Positions 8,801 to 17,099 of a stretch of DNA of 47,205 bases are shown in pieces. Each line of letters begins with the position of its first letter. The stretch's first letter is position 1. Origin of the DNA: Prevotellaceae bacterium UBA4361 (GTDB lineage: Bacteria > Bacteroidota > Bacteroidia > Bacteroidales > Bacteroidaceae). The translations under genes were made by a program, and so were the position numbers. The notes beneath the pieces are model-generated. The model worked only from the letters and a program-made list of their open reading frames with translations. It was not told where the DNA came from and made no database searches. Location: contig DGSN01000001.1 of NCBI GenBank assembly GCA_002393575.1, positions 23,602-70,806 on the forward strand, in the 5' to 3' direction.

Positions 8801-8892
8801 AGTTGATAGTTAATGTTATTAGAGTGGTTTGATGCTACAAAAATAGGAAAAAAAACATTACAAACCACTCTTTTATACATTAACTATCAACT
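8801..8892. promoter_or_regulatory. nested dyad with promoter before GH5
   Basis: The outer arms, AGTTGATAGTTAATGT (8801-8816) and its exact complement (8877-8892), enclose inner arms AGAGTGGTTTG (8821-8831) and CAAACCACTCT (8861-8871). Between them, on the minus strand, lies TATTTTTG (8838-8845), a match to the Bacteroidetes -7 box. A TTTG is only 15 bases upstream, which is short. The outer arm matches a motif before the GH10 gene. It may be an HTCS operator and may also act as the GH97 3' hairpin. Confidence 0.5.
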
Positions 8893-8895
8893 TTT

Positions 8896-10803
8896 TTAAC
8901 GTATTTTCTCCAAAACCCCTACGAATCCACCTCGTGGTTGGCAGTGGATGTGTGGAGTAGGGTCGGAGGTGTTGATGGTTTCCTCCGTGATTGCCCAAGG
9001 CTGTTGTGTGTTTCCACTATCGGTGAAGAATTGCATACGATATTGTCCACGAGGCAGTTGGGATAATGAAAGAGGAATGGTTTGTGCTTCGTCGAGTCCG
9101 TTAATGCCTGCAACGTAATATCGTTTTCCTTTTTGGCGCTGTATCACCACCTTTTCTCCTGGATTACCCAAAAGCAAACGGGTGTCATCCCATGCCGAAG
9201 GGAGTTGGGTGAAGAACTGCTGAACGGCTTCTGGCTGTGCAAGATAACTCTCAGGACGGTCGGCAAGATGCTGAAGTCCCGATTCGAAAAGCACGGTGAG
9301 AGCGAGCTCATGAGCATAGGAGGTGATATGAGGATGCTGGGAATCGGAGAATGTGCATGGCGTGTAGTCCATCGGTCCTATCACGTTGCGAGTGAAAGGA
9401 AGGGTGGCATTGTGTGCTGCGGCACGACGGGTGAGGATAGGGGCATTGTTGTACCATTCAGCTCCATACACCGCTTCTGCCGACATGAAATTAGGATAAG
9501 TGCGTTGCCATCCTCGGGGAATGGTAGCACCGTGGAAGTTGACCAGCAGATGGTGCTTGGCAGCACTCTCCAAGAGGTCGATGCAATAGTCCATGGTTTC
9601 ACGAGTGTCGCCTGAGAAGAAATCGATTTTCACTCCTGCCACTCCCAACGATTCCAACCATGCAAATTCTTTCTCACGGTTTTCGGGAGCATTCAGACGG
9701 TAGAGTGGTCCTCCGGCCCCGTTCGTTGTCCATGCCGTAGAGGAATTGTACCAGAGCAATACCTTCACGTTGCGCTCCTTGGCATAGCGAAGGGCATCGT
9801 CGATGGTTCCACCGTTCGTCATCACATCCCATTCCCAGTCGATTAGCACGTATGGCAGATGGAGCGTGGCAGCCATGTCGATATAGCGTTTCACAATCTG
9901 ATAATCCTTCGATCCTCGGTTGTATGCCCAATAAACCCATGACACGCATCCTGGCTCAATCCAATCTGTGGATGAGAGAGTGGATGGAGGACAAACGTCC
10001 GTAACGAGTGTGGTTTCCACGATGTCGGAAAGAGAACCAATTGCGATGATTCTCCATGGAGATGCTTCTCCAAAACTTTCACCTTCCTTCAGGAAAGGAG
10101 CCACCCGATAGTCGGTTCCTGAAGCAGTTTGAGTGGTGCGTAGGGCGGAGGCAGCTTGTCCATGTTGAATGTCTGCCTCTGTCATCAAGCTCCACAACTG
10201 CTCGCCGTGCTGAAAGAGGACAGGAAATCCGAAGTGGTTGTGCGACGTGTCGAAAGCAGTGGTGCGTGGATAAAAGCGCTCGTAGCCCATATCGTATTCC
10301 TGCATCCAACGAGGAGTTCCATCAGGGATGCTAATCGTTGTCAGTTCGTCGCCCATCTTGCTTGCCAATTCGTTGGGAAGCAGATAGCGAAGTGCCACTC
10401 CGTCGTTGTAGAGGCGAAGGATGATGCGTGCATCCTTTCCTTCTGCCGTAGTGAAAAGGCAATCGTATTCATTAGCACGGTTCGTGCAGTGGGAACGCTT
10501 ACCTGTAAGCATCGTGTAATCCTCCTTCACGCTTCTGCGTTTCAGTAATTTTGAAAAGCGCCATGCCTGCTCAGGGGAAGGATTCACACCCTTTTGCGTG
10601 ATGCCGAGTGCAGAAACATCGAGCACATGTTGCCGTTGTTTATCCTTTCCCACATAATCAATCTTGAGTTGTGTGGTCTTTGCGCTGTTCGTATCGATAC
10701 TTAACTGTATTTTCTTGTTGGGAGAACGAAATGTCTGTGCTTCTGCAAGGATGGCAAATGCCATCAAAAGCATCAGCATGCTCCCTCTTTGTGATTTATT
10801 CAT
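8896..10803 (-). CDS. GH97 alpha-glycosidase, retaining type
   Basis: Exported glycoside hydrolase family 97 enzyme (635 residues) with a signal peptide ending near AEA-Q22. The N-terminal beta-sandwich is followed by the catalytic barrel (WVYWAYNRG, YVLIDWEWD). The motif GVAGVKIDFFSGD carries Asp394 at the position used as nucleophile in retaining members such as alpha-galactosidases. Inverting SusB-type members lack this Asp. The enzyme would remove alpha-linked sugars, probably galactose, from side chains. It lies between the GH10 and GH5 genes on the same strand, fitting a role in hemicellulose breakdown. The start at 10803 gives a proper signal peptide. No clear promoter was found in the 151-base gap before it, which holds repeated CGTTTAAAG units. 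Confidence 0.92.
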   Translation of the reverse strand: MNKSQRGSMLMLLMAFAILAEAQTFRSPNKKIQLSIDTNSAKTTQLKIDYVGKDKQRQHVLDVSALGITQKGVNPSPEQAWRFSKLLKRRSVKEDYTMLTGKRSHCTNRANEYDCLFTTAEGKDARIILRLYNDGVALRYLLPNELASKMGDELTTISIPDGTPRWMQEYDMGYERFYPRTTAFDTSHNHFGFPVLFQHGEQLWSLMTEADIQHGQAASALRTTQTASGTDYRVAPFLKEGESFGEASPWRIIAIGSLSDIVETTLVTDVCPPSTLSSTDWIEPGCVSWVYWAYNRGSKDYQIVKRYIDMAATLHLPYVLIDWEWDVMTNGGTIDDALRYAKERNVKVLLWYNSSTAWTTNGAGGPLYRLNAPENREKEFAWLESLGVAGVKIDFFSGDTRETMDYCIDLLESAAKHHLLVNFHGATIPRGWQRTYPNFMSAEAVYGAEWYNNAPILTRRAAAHNATLPFTRNVIGPMDYTPCTFSDSQHPHITSYAHELALTVLFESGLQHLADRPESYLAQPEAVQQFFTQLPSAWDDTRLLLGNPGEKVVIQRQKGKRYYVAGINGLDEAQTIPLSLSQLPRGQYRMQFFTDSGNTQQPWAITEETINTSDPTPHIHCQPRGGFVGVLEKIR

Positions 10804-10916
10804 GAAAATTAATCAGGGATTTAAAGGATTAAAAGAAACGTTTAAAGTTTTTTTCGTTTAAAGTTTAACGTTTAACAAAGTTTGTACGCCTCATACTTCA
10901 TGCTTCACGCTTCATG

Positions 10917-10953
10917 TTCTTCTCCTCCCCTCGGGGAGGACGGGTGTGGGCTT
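10917..10953. repeat. dispersed repeat copy 7
   Basis: TCCTCCCC (10923-10930) and GGGGAGGA (10933-10940) form a tight palindrome followed by GGGTGTGGGCTTTTT. It lies directly behind the GH10 stop codon and may act as its terminator. Confidence 0.55.
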
Positions 10954-10954
10954 T

Positions 10955-13711
10955 TTATTTAATCAGTACTTGACGTGCCTTCCCATTCTGCTGATTTTTG
11001 ATGATGAACATTCCCTTGCGACCTGTCATTTGACGAAGTTTGTCAAAGGCATCATCGTTTGCAGAGAGCTTCAAGTCACCCACGTAAGTACCTATGAGCG
11101 AGTACACCTTCACCGTCTGTTCTTCGTTAACGATAATCTCTTCAACACCAGCAGCTTGCACGAGTTTTACGTTGATTTTGTCGATGTTGCAGTATGCATT
11201 CGAAATGGTGATGCGGAAGATTTGCTGACCCTCCTCAAGCGGTTTGGTGAAGTTGCCTTTCACAACTCGGTAAGTTTCCCAATCGCCCGTATTTGGTACC
11301 GTAATCTTATTGGTGATAGCAGTGACTTTTCCATCTTTCACAACACCGATGCGGAAGCCCGAATTATCAAGACCCGAAGACACAGTTGCCTCGTAGGAGT
11401 AAGTGCCTGCTTCTGTGACATTCACTGTGTATTCCAGCCATTCGTCAGCCTGTGTGTAACCAATGCCGTAGCCACCATTACCCGTTACAATATCTACACC
11501 ACCGTTGTCAGTGCGGTAGTTTACTTTGCCTTCATCTTCAGTGTCACTATCGTGATAGCTGAGTCCTTCATCTCCACCGTCGAAATCCTCCACCTCTATA
11601 ATGCCAGGGAGTGTTTTTACTCCCTTGTGTGGAGTACGTCGCTTCTGCACAACGAGTTGTTTTTCTGCATATTCCGATTCAGCACCAGCAGTATCTACAG
11701 CCACTGCACGCAGTTGCACTGTTCCCACAGCCGTTGGCTTGTAGGTACATTCGTAAGGAGCAGCTGTCTTGCGAGCGATACGTGAATCGTTGGCAAAGAT
11801 TTCAACATACTTGATGACATCTTCAGGCAGACTTGTTTTCACACTGATAGTTGTGTTGTCGCCTATCGTTACAGGAGACGGATTGGCGGTGAGCGTAAGT
11901 TTTAAGTTTGGATTTATATCTACGTGCCTGAATATCACCTTGTCGATATTGCAAGTAGAACCCACAATCGTGATACGGATGATTTGCTTGCCCTCTTCCA
12001 ATGGAATAAGCAATCTGCCATTGTTGGCACGATAGGTGTCCCAACTGTTCTGAGTGACACAGGTGACAGGCAGGGTCTCTGTCAGAGGAACGAGTCCGGC
12101 ATCTGTGCTCAGCTCTATTTTGAAGGAAGAGTTAGTAACACCCGACGATGCCCAAGCCTCGAAAGCATACACGCCAGCTTGCTTCACATTCACCGTGTAT
12201 TCCATCCATTCGCCCGAGTTGGTGTAACCGATGGCGTAGCCGCCATTACCCCTCACGATGTCGATGCCACCATTGTTTGTGCGGTATCCCACTTTCTCTT
12301 CATCGTTGGAATCGCTATCATGGAACGTCACTCCTTCGCCGCCCACGTCGAAGTTCTCAGCTTGCAGTGTGCCAGGCAATTCGATTTCTCCAGCAAAAGT
12401 GGAACGAGGTTCATGCACTGTGACGTTAGAAATGCGATCCCACATTGTGCCGTCTGTGGCATATACCTTTGCCGTGAGTTTCAGCGTTCCTTTCTTGTCT
12501 GGTGTAAGAGTTGTGGTATAAGGTGCCTCTGTAAAAATGGCTTTCAACACGTTGTTGGCATAAAGTTCCACCTTCTCAATGGTCTTTGTTCTCAGCCTTG
12601 CACGTACCTCTACATTCAAATCCTCGCCCAATCCTACGCGGATGGATGCAGGTTTCACATACACCGACGCCTCTTTCTTATAGCCTCCTTCAAACGGACC
12701 CTTCGCTGCATTAGCAGCATCCGAAGCCATGTATTCTCGGAGCCATGTCATGGCAGGACGGTCCTTGCCATTGCGGATGATACCCGAATTACCATCCGTG
12801 GTCCATGTCCTTCCGTAAATATAACCCCACAGCGTGATACCAGCCACATAGTCCTGCTCCCACATGTAAGGAATCTGCTCCTTGTAGCGTTGCAATTGGA
12901 GGTTGTCGTCCGACGTGCCAATATCGTATTCTGTACTATACATCGGCATTTGCAATGCATTGTGGATTTCCGTCATAGCCGACTTGAAATTGTTCAATGA
13001 CATGTCTGTGAGGTCGTGTGATTGGCATCCGTATGCATCGATAGGAGCACCGGCATCGCGAAGTATTTTTACCAAATTGATAAATTCCGTCTTTTGCCAC
13101 TGGAAGGTATTGTAGTCGTTATAAATGAGAATGGCATTTGGCCAACGTTCGTGAGCCATTTCGAAAGCTTTGATAATCCAGTCGTAGCCAGTCTTACCGT
13201 CACCACCTAATGCATCCTTGTAGCGAGCAGGCTGATGCCCTGGAATCGCCTCGTTCACCACATCGATGAGTGGTAAGTCGGGATAGCGCTTTGCTGCGGC
13301 ATCGAACCATTCTACGATGGCTTTGTATTGTTCCTCCTTCGAGAGGTTGTCAATCCATCCTGGATACTGAGCGCCCCAAATCAGGCAATGAAGCTTGCAT
13401 GGGAATTTGTGGTTTTTCGCATAGTTGTAGCAATTGTCAAAACCGCCCCAATTGAACTGTCCGCGTCGGCTACCTTCCACCGACCCCCATTTCGACTCGT
13501 TCTCGGGGGTGATTTGGTTCCAGAGGGATGCAAATGATATGCCATCCACATCTACCGAATAGCCTGTCGTGATGTTGCCCAAAAACTTGTTAGGATTCTT
13601 CGAGAGCTGTGCCCATGTCGATTGACTATATCCTCCCATCAGGAGTGCGACAACAGCAACGCACAGATTTCTCTTGGTTTTCTTCTTGAAAAAAGATGTA
13701 AAGCCGTTCAT
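10955..13711 (-). CDS. GH10 endo-1,4-beta-xylanase with two CBM6-like modules
   Basis: Secreted xylanase of 918 residues. I start at the ATG at 13711 because it gives a clean basic-hydrophobic signal peptide. The upstream ATG at 13750 adds 13 residues that spoil it. The GH10 barrel (about 35-345) shows WNQITPENESKW, HCLIWGAQYPGW, acid/base Glu154 in DVVNEAIPG and nucleophile Glu261 in YSTEYDIGT. Behind it come two successive pairs of an Ig-like module and a carbohydrate-binding module with the CBM6 pattern (AENFD/VEDFD...HDSD...NGGYAIGYT...GEWMEYTVNV). The second pair is clearly a copy of the first. The last 60 residues form a beta-rich tail ending in ARQVLIK, possibly a type IX secretion signal. 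A motif shared with GH5 lies 79 bases upstream. Confidence 0.95.
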   Translation of the reverse strand: MNGFTSFFKKKTKRNLCVAVVALLMGGYSQSTWAQLSKNPNKFLGNITTGYSVDVDGISFASLWNQITPENESKWGSVEGSRRGQFNWGGFDNCYNYAKNHKFPCKLHCLIWGAQYPGWIDNLSKEEQYKAIVEWFDAAAKRYPDLPLIDVVNEAIPGHQPARYKDALGGDGKTGYDWIIKAFEMAHERWPNAILIYNDYNTFQWQKTEFINLVKILRDAGAPIDAYGCQSHDLTDMSLNNFKSAMTEIHNALQMPMYSTEYDIGTSDDNLQLQRYKEQIPYMWEQDYVAGITLWGYIYGRTWTTDGNSGIIRNGKDRPAMTWLREYMASDAANAAKGPFEGGYKKEASVYVKPASIRVGLGEDLNVEVRARLRTKTIEKVELYANNVLKAIFTEAPYTTTLTPDKKGTLKLTAKVYATDGTMWDRISNVTVHEPRSTFAGEIELPGTLQAENFDVGGEGVTFHDSDSNDEEKVGYRTNNGGIDIVRGNGGYAIGYTNSGEWMEYTVNVKQAGVYAFEAWASSGVTNSSFKIELSTDAGLVPLTETLPVTCVTQNSWDTYRANNGRLLIPLEEGKQIIRITIVGSTCNIDKVIFRHVDINPNLKLTLTANPSPVTIGDNTTISVKTSLPEDVIKYVEIFANDSRIARKTAAPYECTYKPTAVGTVQLRAVAVDTAGAESEYAEKQLVVQKRRTPHKGVKTLPGIIEVEDFDGGDEGLSYHDSDTEDEGKVNYRTDNGGVDIVTGNGGYGIGYTQADEWLEYTVNVTEAGTYSYEATVSSGLDNSGFRIGVVKDGKVTAITNKITVPNTGDWETYRVVKGNFTKPLEEGQQIFRITISNAYCNIDKINVKLVQAAGVEEIIVNEEQTVKVYSLIGTYVGDLKLSANDDAFDKLRQMTGRKGMFIIKNQQNGKARQVLIK

Positions 13712-13771
13712 GTAAGTGTGAGAATTTAGTGATGATATTCTTTTTTGCAAAGAAACATAGATTCTGCCATA

Positions 13772-13822
13772 TCTGCGTTAACAAATGAAACATATACTAT
13801 CAATTTTGCAACCTAACGCAGA
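13772..13822. promoter_or_regulatory. possible operator before GH10
   Basis: TCTGCGTTA (13772-13780) and TAACGCAGA (13814-13822) are perfect 9-base inverted arms. Inside them, on the minus strand, lies TTGATAGTATATGT (13790-13803), which matches TTGATAGTTAATGT before GH5 at 12 of 14 positions. The distance to the start codon is similar in both cases. This suggests a common regulator, most simply the HTCS. Confidence 0.45.
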
Positions 13823-13907
13823 AACACACATCAGCAAAACATGAATGATTTGCTTTGGCATTAAACTTTCTGATGCGGTGGAGCGTATGAGTGAAGATGG
13901 CATAATC

Positions 13908-14969
13908 TCAAATTCCTGAAACCCATGTGTCGAACGACTGGGAGAGGAAAGCTTGGAGTGCGGCACAATAGGATGGGTCAAGGTCGGTAGTTCTGCCCTG
14001 CTGATAGACGTATGGATTGATGTGGCGTTTCTTGGCGTTGATTTGTTGGGCATTAGGATGGTGGGAACCTATCAAAATCTTTGATAATTGGCAATAGTGT
14101 TGCCATTCGGATGCCGTCTGAGGGTTGGATAGGAGACGGGCGATAACATGTTTTTCTGTAGTGTAGAGGTCCTCTTCGGAAATCACTCCGAGCTGAATAG
14201 CATTGGCAAGGAGTTCGGCGAGTCGTTGCATGGCATAGCGATCTTCGTCATCAACATAGATTTGAGAGCATTTAAGGGAGAGATGTGCGAATCGGGATGC
14301 ATTGGCAAGTGTGGTAAACATCAGCTCGGGGACGCCATGCTCATTCTTCCCAACGATGAGGGACTGATAGATTTCTTGCACCGTTTCGAGGGTGTCGAGA
14401 TGATAGGTGATGATATTGCCGAGTGTGTATTCCAAACGGTCTGCAGAAATTTGGGGAGTGTCGTTGTCGGCAATGGGATAGAGATGATAGTCTGCCACAT
14501 CAATAGGTTGCAAGGAGTATTCATGTAGAATCTCAACTATTTCAGAGGAATGGGAAATCATCTCGAGTGTGTGTTCTTCAGTGGATTCCTGTTTCTCATA
14601 GTCACCATGCAGGAAGTCAATGACATGAGCAAAAGTGGGTGTAGCAATGTCGTGGAGTAAGGCTGCAATGCTTTGCTGTATGTCGTGTGTGAAATGCCAT
14701 ACGATGAGTCCTACACCAATGCTGTGCTCATAGCGTGTGTAGCGGCGAATGAAGCGAAAACGTGGAAAGTTGGTGTATTCGCATCCGCAATTCATACCAA
14801 CACCATCAAGACGCTGCATGGCAGGGGTAGCAGCAATGCGCTGGATGAAGGAAGGAATGGAGGTATGGTAGATTGGAAGCCCCCTCCTGTCCTCTCCGAG
14901 GGGAGGAGAATACCATCCGGATGGAAGTAAAATACATTCTTCATTCTTCATTTTTAATTCTTCATTCAT
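13908..14969 (-). CDS. HD-domain phosphohydrolase
   Basis: Cytoplasmic HD-superfamily metal-dependent phosphohydrolase, 353 residues, in the group related to dNTP triphosphohydrolases. The metal-binding pattern is visible as RYEHSIG, the LLHDIATPTFAHVID box, and a conserved Asp further on. The start overlaps the stop of the preceding acetyltransferase gene in an ATGA arrangement (14966-14969), which supports this start and coupled translation. The first 32 or so residues (MNEELKMKNEE...) are encoded entirely by the dispersed repeat. No other start codon lies before the conserved part except Met at MQRL, which would cut into it. The substrate is unknown. Confidence 0.85.
   Translation of the reverse strand: MNEELKMKNEECILLPSGWYSPPLGEDRRGLPIYHTSIPSFIQRIAATPAMQRLDGVGMNCGCEYTNFPRFRFIRRYTRYEHSIGVGLIVWHFTHDIQQSIAALLHDIATPTFAHVIDFLHGDYEKQESTEEHTLEMISHSSEIVEILHEYSLQPIDVADYHLYPIADNDTPQISADRLEYTLGNIITYHLDTLETVQEIYQSLIVGKNEHGVPELMFTTLANASRFAHLSLKCSQIYVDDEDRYAMQRLAELLANAIQLGVISEEDLYTTEKHVIARLLSNPQTASEWQHYCQLSKILIGSHHPNAQQINAKKRHINPYVYQQGRTTDLDPSYCAALQAFLSQSFDTWVSGI
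14875..14969. repeat. dispersed repeat copy 8 spanning a start codon
   Basis: GAAGCCCCCTCCTGTCC with GGGGAGGAG, then CCATCCGGATGG (14913-14924), then the AT-rich ATTCTTC tail (14936-14968). The unit covers the junction of the acetyltransferase stop and the HD-protein start. Confidence 0.8.
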
Positions 14970-15916
14970 AGATTAAATAGGTAAGTGTCATAGCAGATGC
15001 CACGTGCTCCGAAACCTTCTTTTTGAAATATGAGTCCTGAATTGAGGATGGTGCCAGCGGCTTCAGTGGAGATGCCGAAATCGAAGTATGGATGCTCCTC
15101 GATGCTGAGCAGAAGTAGAGCAATAAGGTAGTCGAGGGCACCAACTTGTTTGCCTTCAGGACTCGCTGCCATGTATTGCGTGTGTACCACAGTTCCGCAA
15201 TCGAAAAGCCATGTGCCAGCTAAGATTTTGCCTTCAGCATCCTTTGCAAGAAAGAGTTTGATGCGGGAAGGAAAGCGCTCCATGAGGAGTTGCATTTCCT
15301 CTGGAGTGTGAACGGGATGCACTTGGTGGTTTGTATCGAGACATTGGTCAAGAATTTGCCAGAAGGCAAGGATGTCGGATGCATCGGTGGATTCCGAAAT
15401 TTTCAGTCCCAATGCCTCTGCCTTTCGGATGCCACTTTTCCTACTTTCTTTGATAGGGAGAGATTTGCCAAGAGGAATACAGGATGAGATGCCTCGTGCA
15501 ATGAGGCGAGCATTCTGGCGAAAGAGTGCATAGAGCGGTTCTTCGGATGGATATGTATGATATATATAAGGTGTAGGTTTATAAACAAATCGAGTGGCTC
15601 CGAATTTTCGTTTGTAGTAGTCTTTGAGAAGCGCAAACATTTCGAGTACGTCGTCGCAAGAGGTTTTGCGGGAAAGCAACAAGCCACCATAGGTGAGTCC
15701 TTGATGGGAATAGATGGTAGAATCCTGCTCGGAATAGTTGGCAGGCAGACATGCTATTGGTTTGTCGCCCTTGAGAAAGAGAATGGAACAGTCGGTAAAG
15801 CGAGCTTGGTGATAGTCCATGAATCGTCTGTCGAAGAGGAAGGTACCGTTCTTCGAATCTGCCACTATCTGATTCCAAATGGGAAGCAGGTCAGATGTGT
15901 ATCGTACAATTTTCAT
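14966..15916 (-). CDS. GNAT-fold acyltransferase (FemAB-like)
   Basis: Predicted cytoplasmic acyltransferase of the Acetyltransf_6/FemAB group, 316 residues. I use ATG 15916 (MKIVRYTSDLLPIWNQ). The longer frame would overlap the preceding cupin gene with a low-complexity Arg-rich stretch. The second half shows the GNAT-like pattern LFLAKDAEGKILAGTWLF...GALDYLIALLLL and the closing FDFGIST...GLIFQKEGFGAR. It follows the WxcM-like cupin by 23 bases and overlaps the HD gene by 4. Pairing with a WxcM-like cupin is known in nucleotide-sugar pathways, so N-acylation of an amino sugar for surface glycans is a reasonable guess. It is not shown by the sequence itself. Confidence 0.85.
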   Translation of the reverse strand: MKIVRYTSDLLPIWNQIVADSKNGTFLFDRRFMDYHQARFTDCSILFLKGDKPIACLPANYSEQDSTIYSHQGLTYGGLLLSRKTSCDDVLEMFALLKDYYKRKFGATRFVYKPTPYIYHTYPSEEPLYALFRQNARLIARGISSCIPLGKSLPIKESRKSGIRKAEALGLKISESTDASDILAFWQILDQCLDTNHQVHPVHTPEEMQLLMERFPSRIKLFLAKDAEGKILAGTWLFDCGTVVHTQYMAASPEGKQVGALDYLIALLLLSIEEHPYFDFGISTEAAGTILNSGLIFQKEGFGARGICYDTYLFNL

Positions 15917-15939
15917 TTTGTGCTTTTGGCTTCGCCGAG

Positions 15940-16347
15940 CTAAAGGTTCTTGAAATCCTCGTATTCGTTGATGTAGCCTTCGCTGTTGTAGGTTTCGGAA
16001 GCGAGGACGACACAAATGGTTTGGGGCGAGAAGTTGCGAAGTTCGCACCACACATTGGGCGGAATGAGAATGCCCGTTTGGGGAGAGTCCATGTGATAGG
16101 TCTTTTCGCTCTTGCCATCATCTACCCACATATCGAAACTGCCGCATACGGGAAACACAATTTCGGCACAAGTGGTGTGGGCATGTCCTCCGCGGGTTTT
16201 GCCCTCTGGTACTCCATAAATCCAAAACACGCGCTCGATGGGGAAGGGGAGTTGAGTGTTTTCAGCAAAGCAGAGTGAACCTCTTGCATCGGTAGCAAGA
16301 GGAAGCGTGATGAGTTGGCAATGGAGTTGATTGGATTTTGTGCTCAT
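15940..16347 (-). CDS. WxcM/FdtA-like cupin (sugar 3,4-ketoisomerase family)
   Basis: Small cupin of 135 residues resembling dTDP-4-oxo-6-deoxyhexose 3,4-isomerases (FdtA/QdtA/WxcM-like). The family signature ERVFWIYGVPEGKTRGGHAH with the following CAEIVFPVCGS, and the closing IPPNVWCELRNF, are visible. It would act on a nucleotide-activated sugar in the cytoplasm. It is first in an operon with the GNAT and HD genes. On the minus strand TATTTTTG (16374-16381) lies 27 bases upstream of the start and is a plausible -7 box, although no matching -33 was seen. Confidence 0.85.
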   Translation of the reverse strand: MSTKSNQLHCQLITLPLATDARGSLCFAENTQLPFPIERVFWIYGVPEGKTRGGHAHTTCAEIVFPVCGSFDMWVDDGKSEKTYHMDSPQTGILIPPNVWCELRNFSPQTICVVLASETYNSEGYINEYEDFKNL

Positions 16348-16492
16348 GTGTGCTTCTGTTTCTATTTAATATGCAAAAATAGGTATTTTTTTGAAAAAGA
16401 GAAAATGAGAAAAAGAGAAAATGAGAATTTATTCGAAAATGAGTGAATTACAAAAAATAAAAAAATGATGGATTTGAAGAAAAAAAGTGCGA

Positions 16493-16528
16493 TTTTGTTG
16501 GAACAAAAAGAAAATAGAACTATTTTTG
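16493..16528 (+). promoter_or_regulatory. promoter of the DUF4332 gene
   Basis: TTG (16497-16499), a 21-base spacer and TATTTTTG (16521-16528) agree with the Bacteroidetes housekeeping promoter. The start codon follows after 49 bases. Confidence 0.5.
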
Positions 16529-16577
16529 CACCATAAACTAAATAACATTCTTTTTTACTTAAATAAATCGTTAGACT

Positions 16578-16988
16578 ATGGCAAATTACAAAATTGTTGA
16601 CATTCAAGGCGTTGGTGCCGTTTATGCTGAAAAACTCATTGCTGCTGGTGTGAAAGACACAGACACACTGCTTGAGAAGTGCGCAAAACCTGCTGGCCGC
16701 AAGGCATTGGCTGAAGAAACAGGCATTAGCCCTAAGTTGATTCTCACTTGGACAAACCACGTGGACCTTTATCGCATTCAGGGCGTTGGTCCTCAGTTTG
16801 CTGAATTGCTGGAGGCTGCTGGTGTGGATACCGTGAAGGAATTGAAGCATCGTGTTCCTGCTAATTTGCAGAAGAAATTGGAGGAAGTGAATGCTCAGAA
16901 GAATCTGACGAATCGCGTTCCTTCTGAGAAGGAAGTGGAGAAGATGATTGAGCAGGCAAAGGAACTTCCTGCAGTGATGGAATACTAA
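16578..16988 (+). CDS. DUF4332 helix-hairpin-helix protein
   Basis: Small cytoplasmic protein of 136 residues with two copies of a helix-hairpin-helix-like motif: VDIQGVGAVYAEKLIAAGV (about 7-25) and YRIQGVGPQFAELLEAAGV (about 65-83). This is the DUF4332 pattern. Such motifs bind DNA backbones without sequence preference in repair and recombination proteins. The function of this family is not established. It stands alone with its own promoter and a strong terminator, and codon use fits a well expressed gene. Confidence 0.85.
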   Translation: MANYKIVDIQGVGAVYAEKLIAAGVKDTDTLLEKCAKPAGRKALAEETGISPKLILTWTNHVDLYRIQGVGPQFAELLEAAGVDTVKELKHRVPANLQKKLEEVNAQKNLTNRVPSEKEVEKMIEQAKELPAVMEY

Positions 16989-17057
16989 AGATTCTTTCCT
17001 TCAAATTTATCGTGAGAAATTGCATTAATGAAATGTCTTCTTATTGATGCAATCATT

Positions 17058-17092
17058 AAAAAAGCCGAGAATGTTACGTTCTCGGCTTTTTT
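17058..17092. terminator. bidirectional terminator
   Basis: A 14-bp perfect stem AAAAAAGCCGAGAA/TTCTCGGCTTTTTT with a 7-base loop, T runs on both sides. It closes the DUF4332 gene and the convergent ftsY-to-HU/LysM operon. Confidence 0.9.
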
Positions 17093-17099
17093 ATACCTA

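Noticed and set aside
1263..10803. A complete polysaccharide-utilisation locus
   Set aside because: HTCS and enzymes are present but no SusC/SusD pair is found, so I describe it only as an enzyme locus with a regulator.
10946..13000. Long plus-strand frames of 279 and 358 residues
   Set aside because: They are antisense to the GH10 gene, whose domains and catalytic residues are unmistakable.
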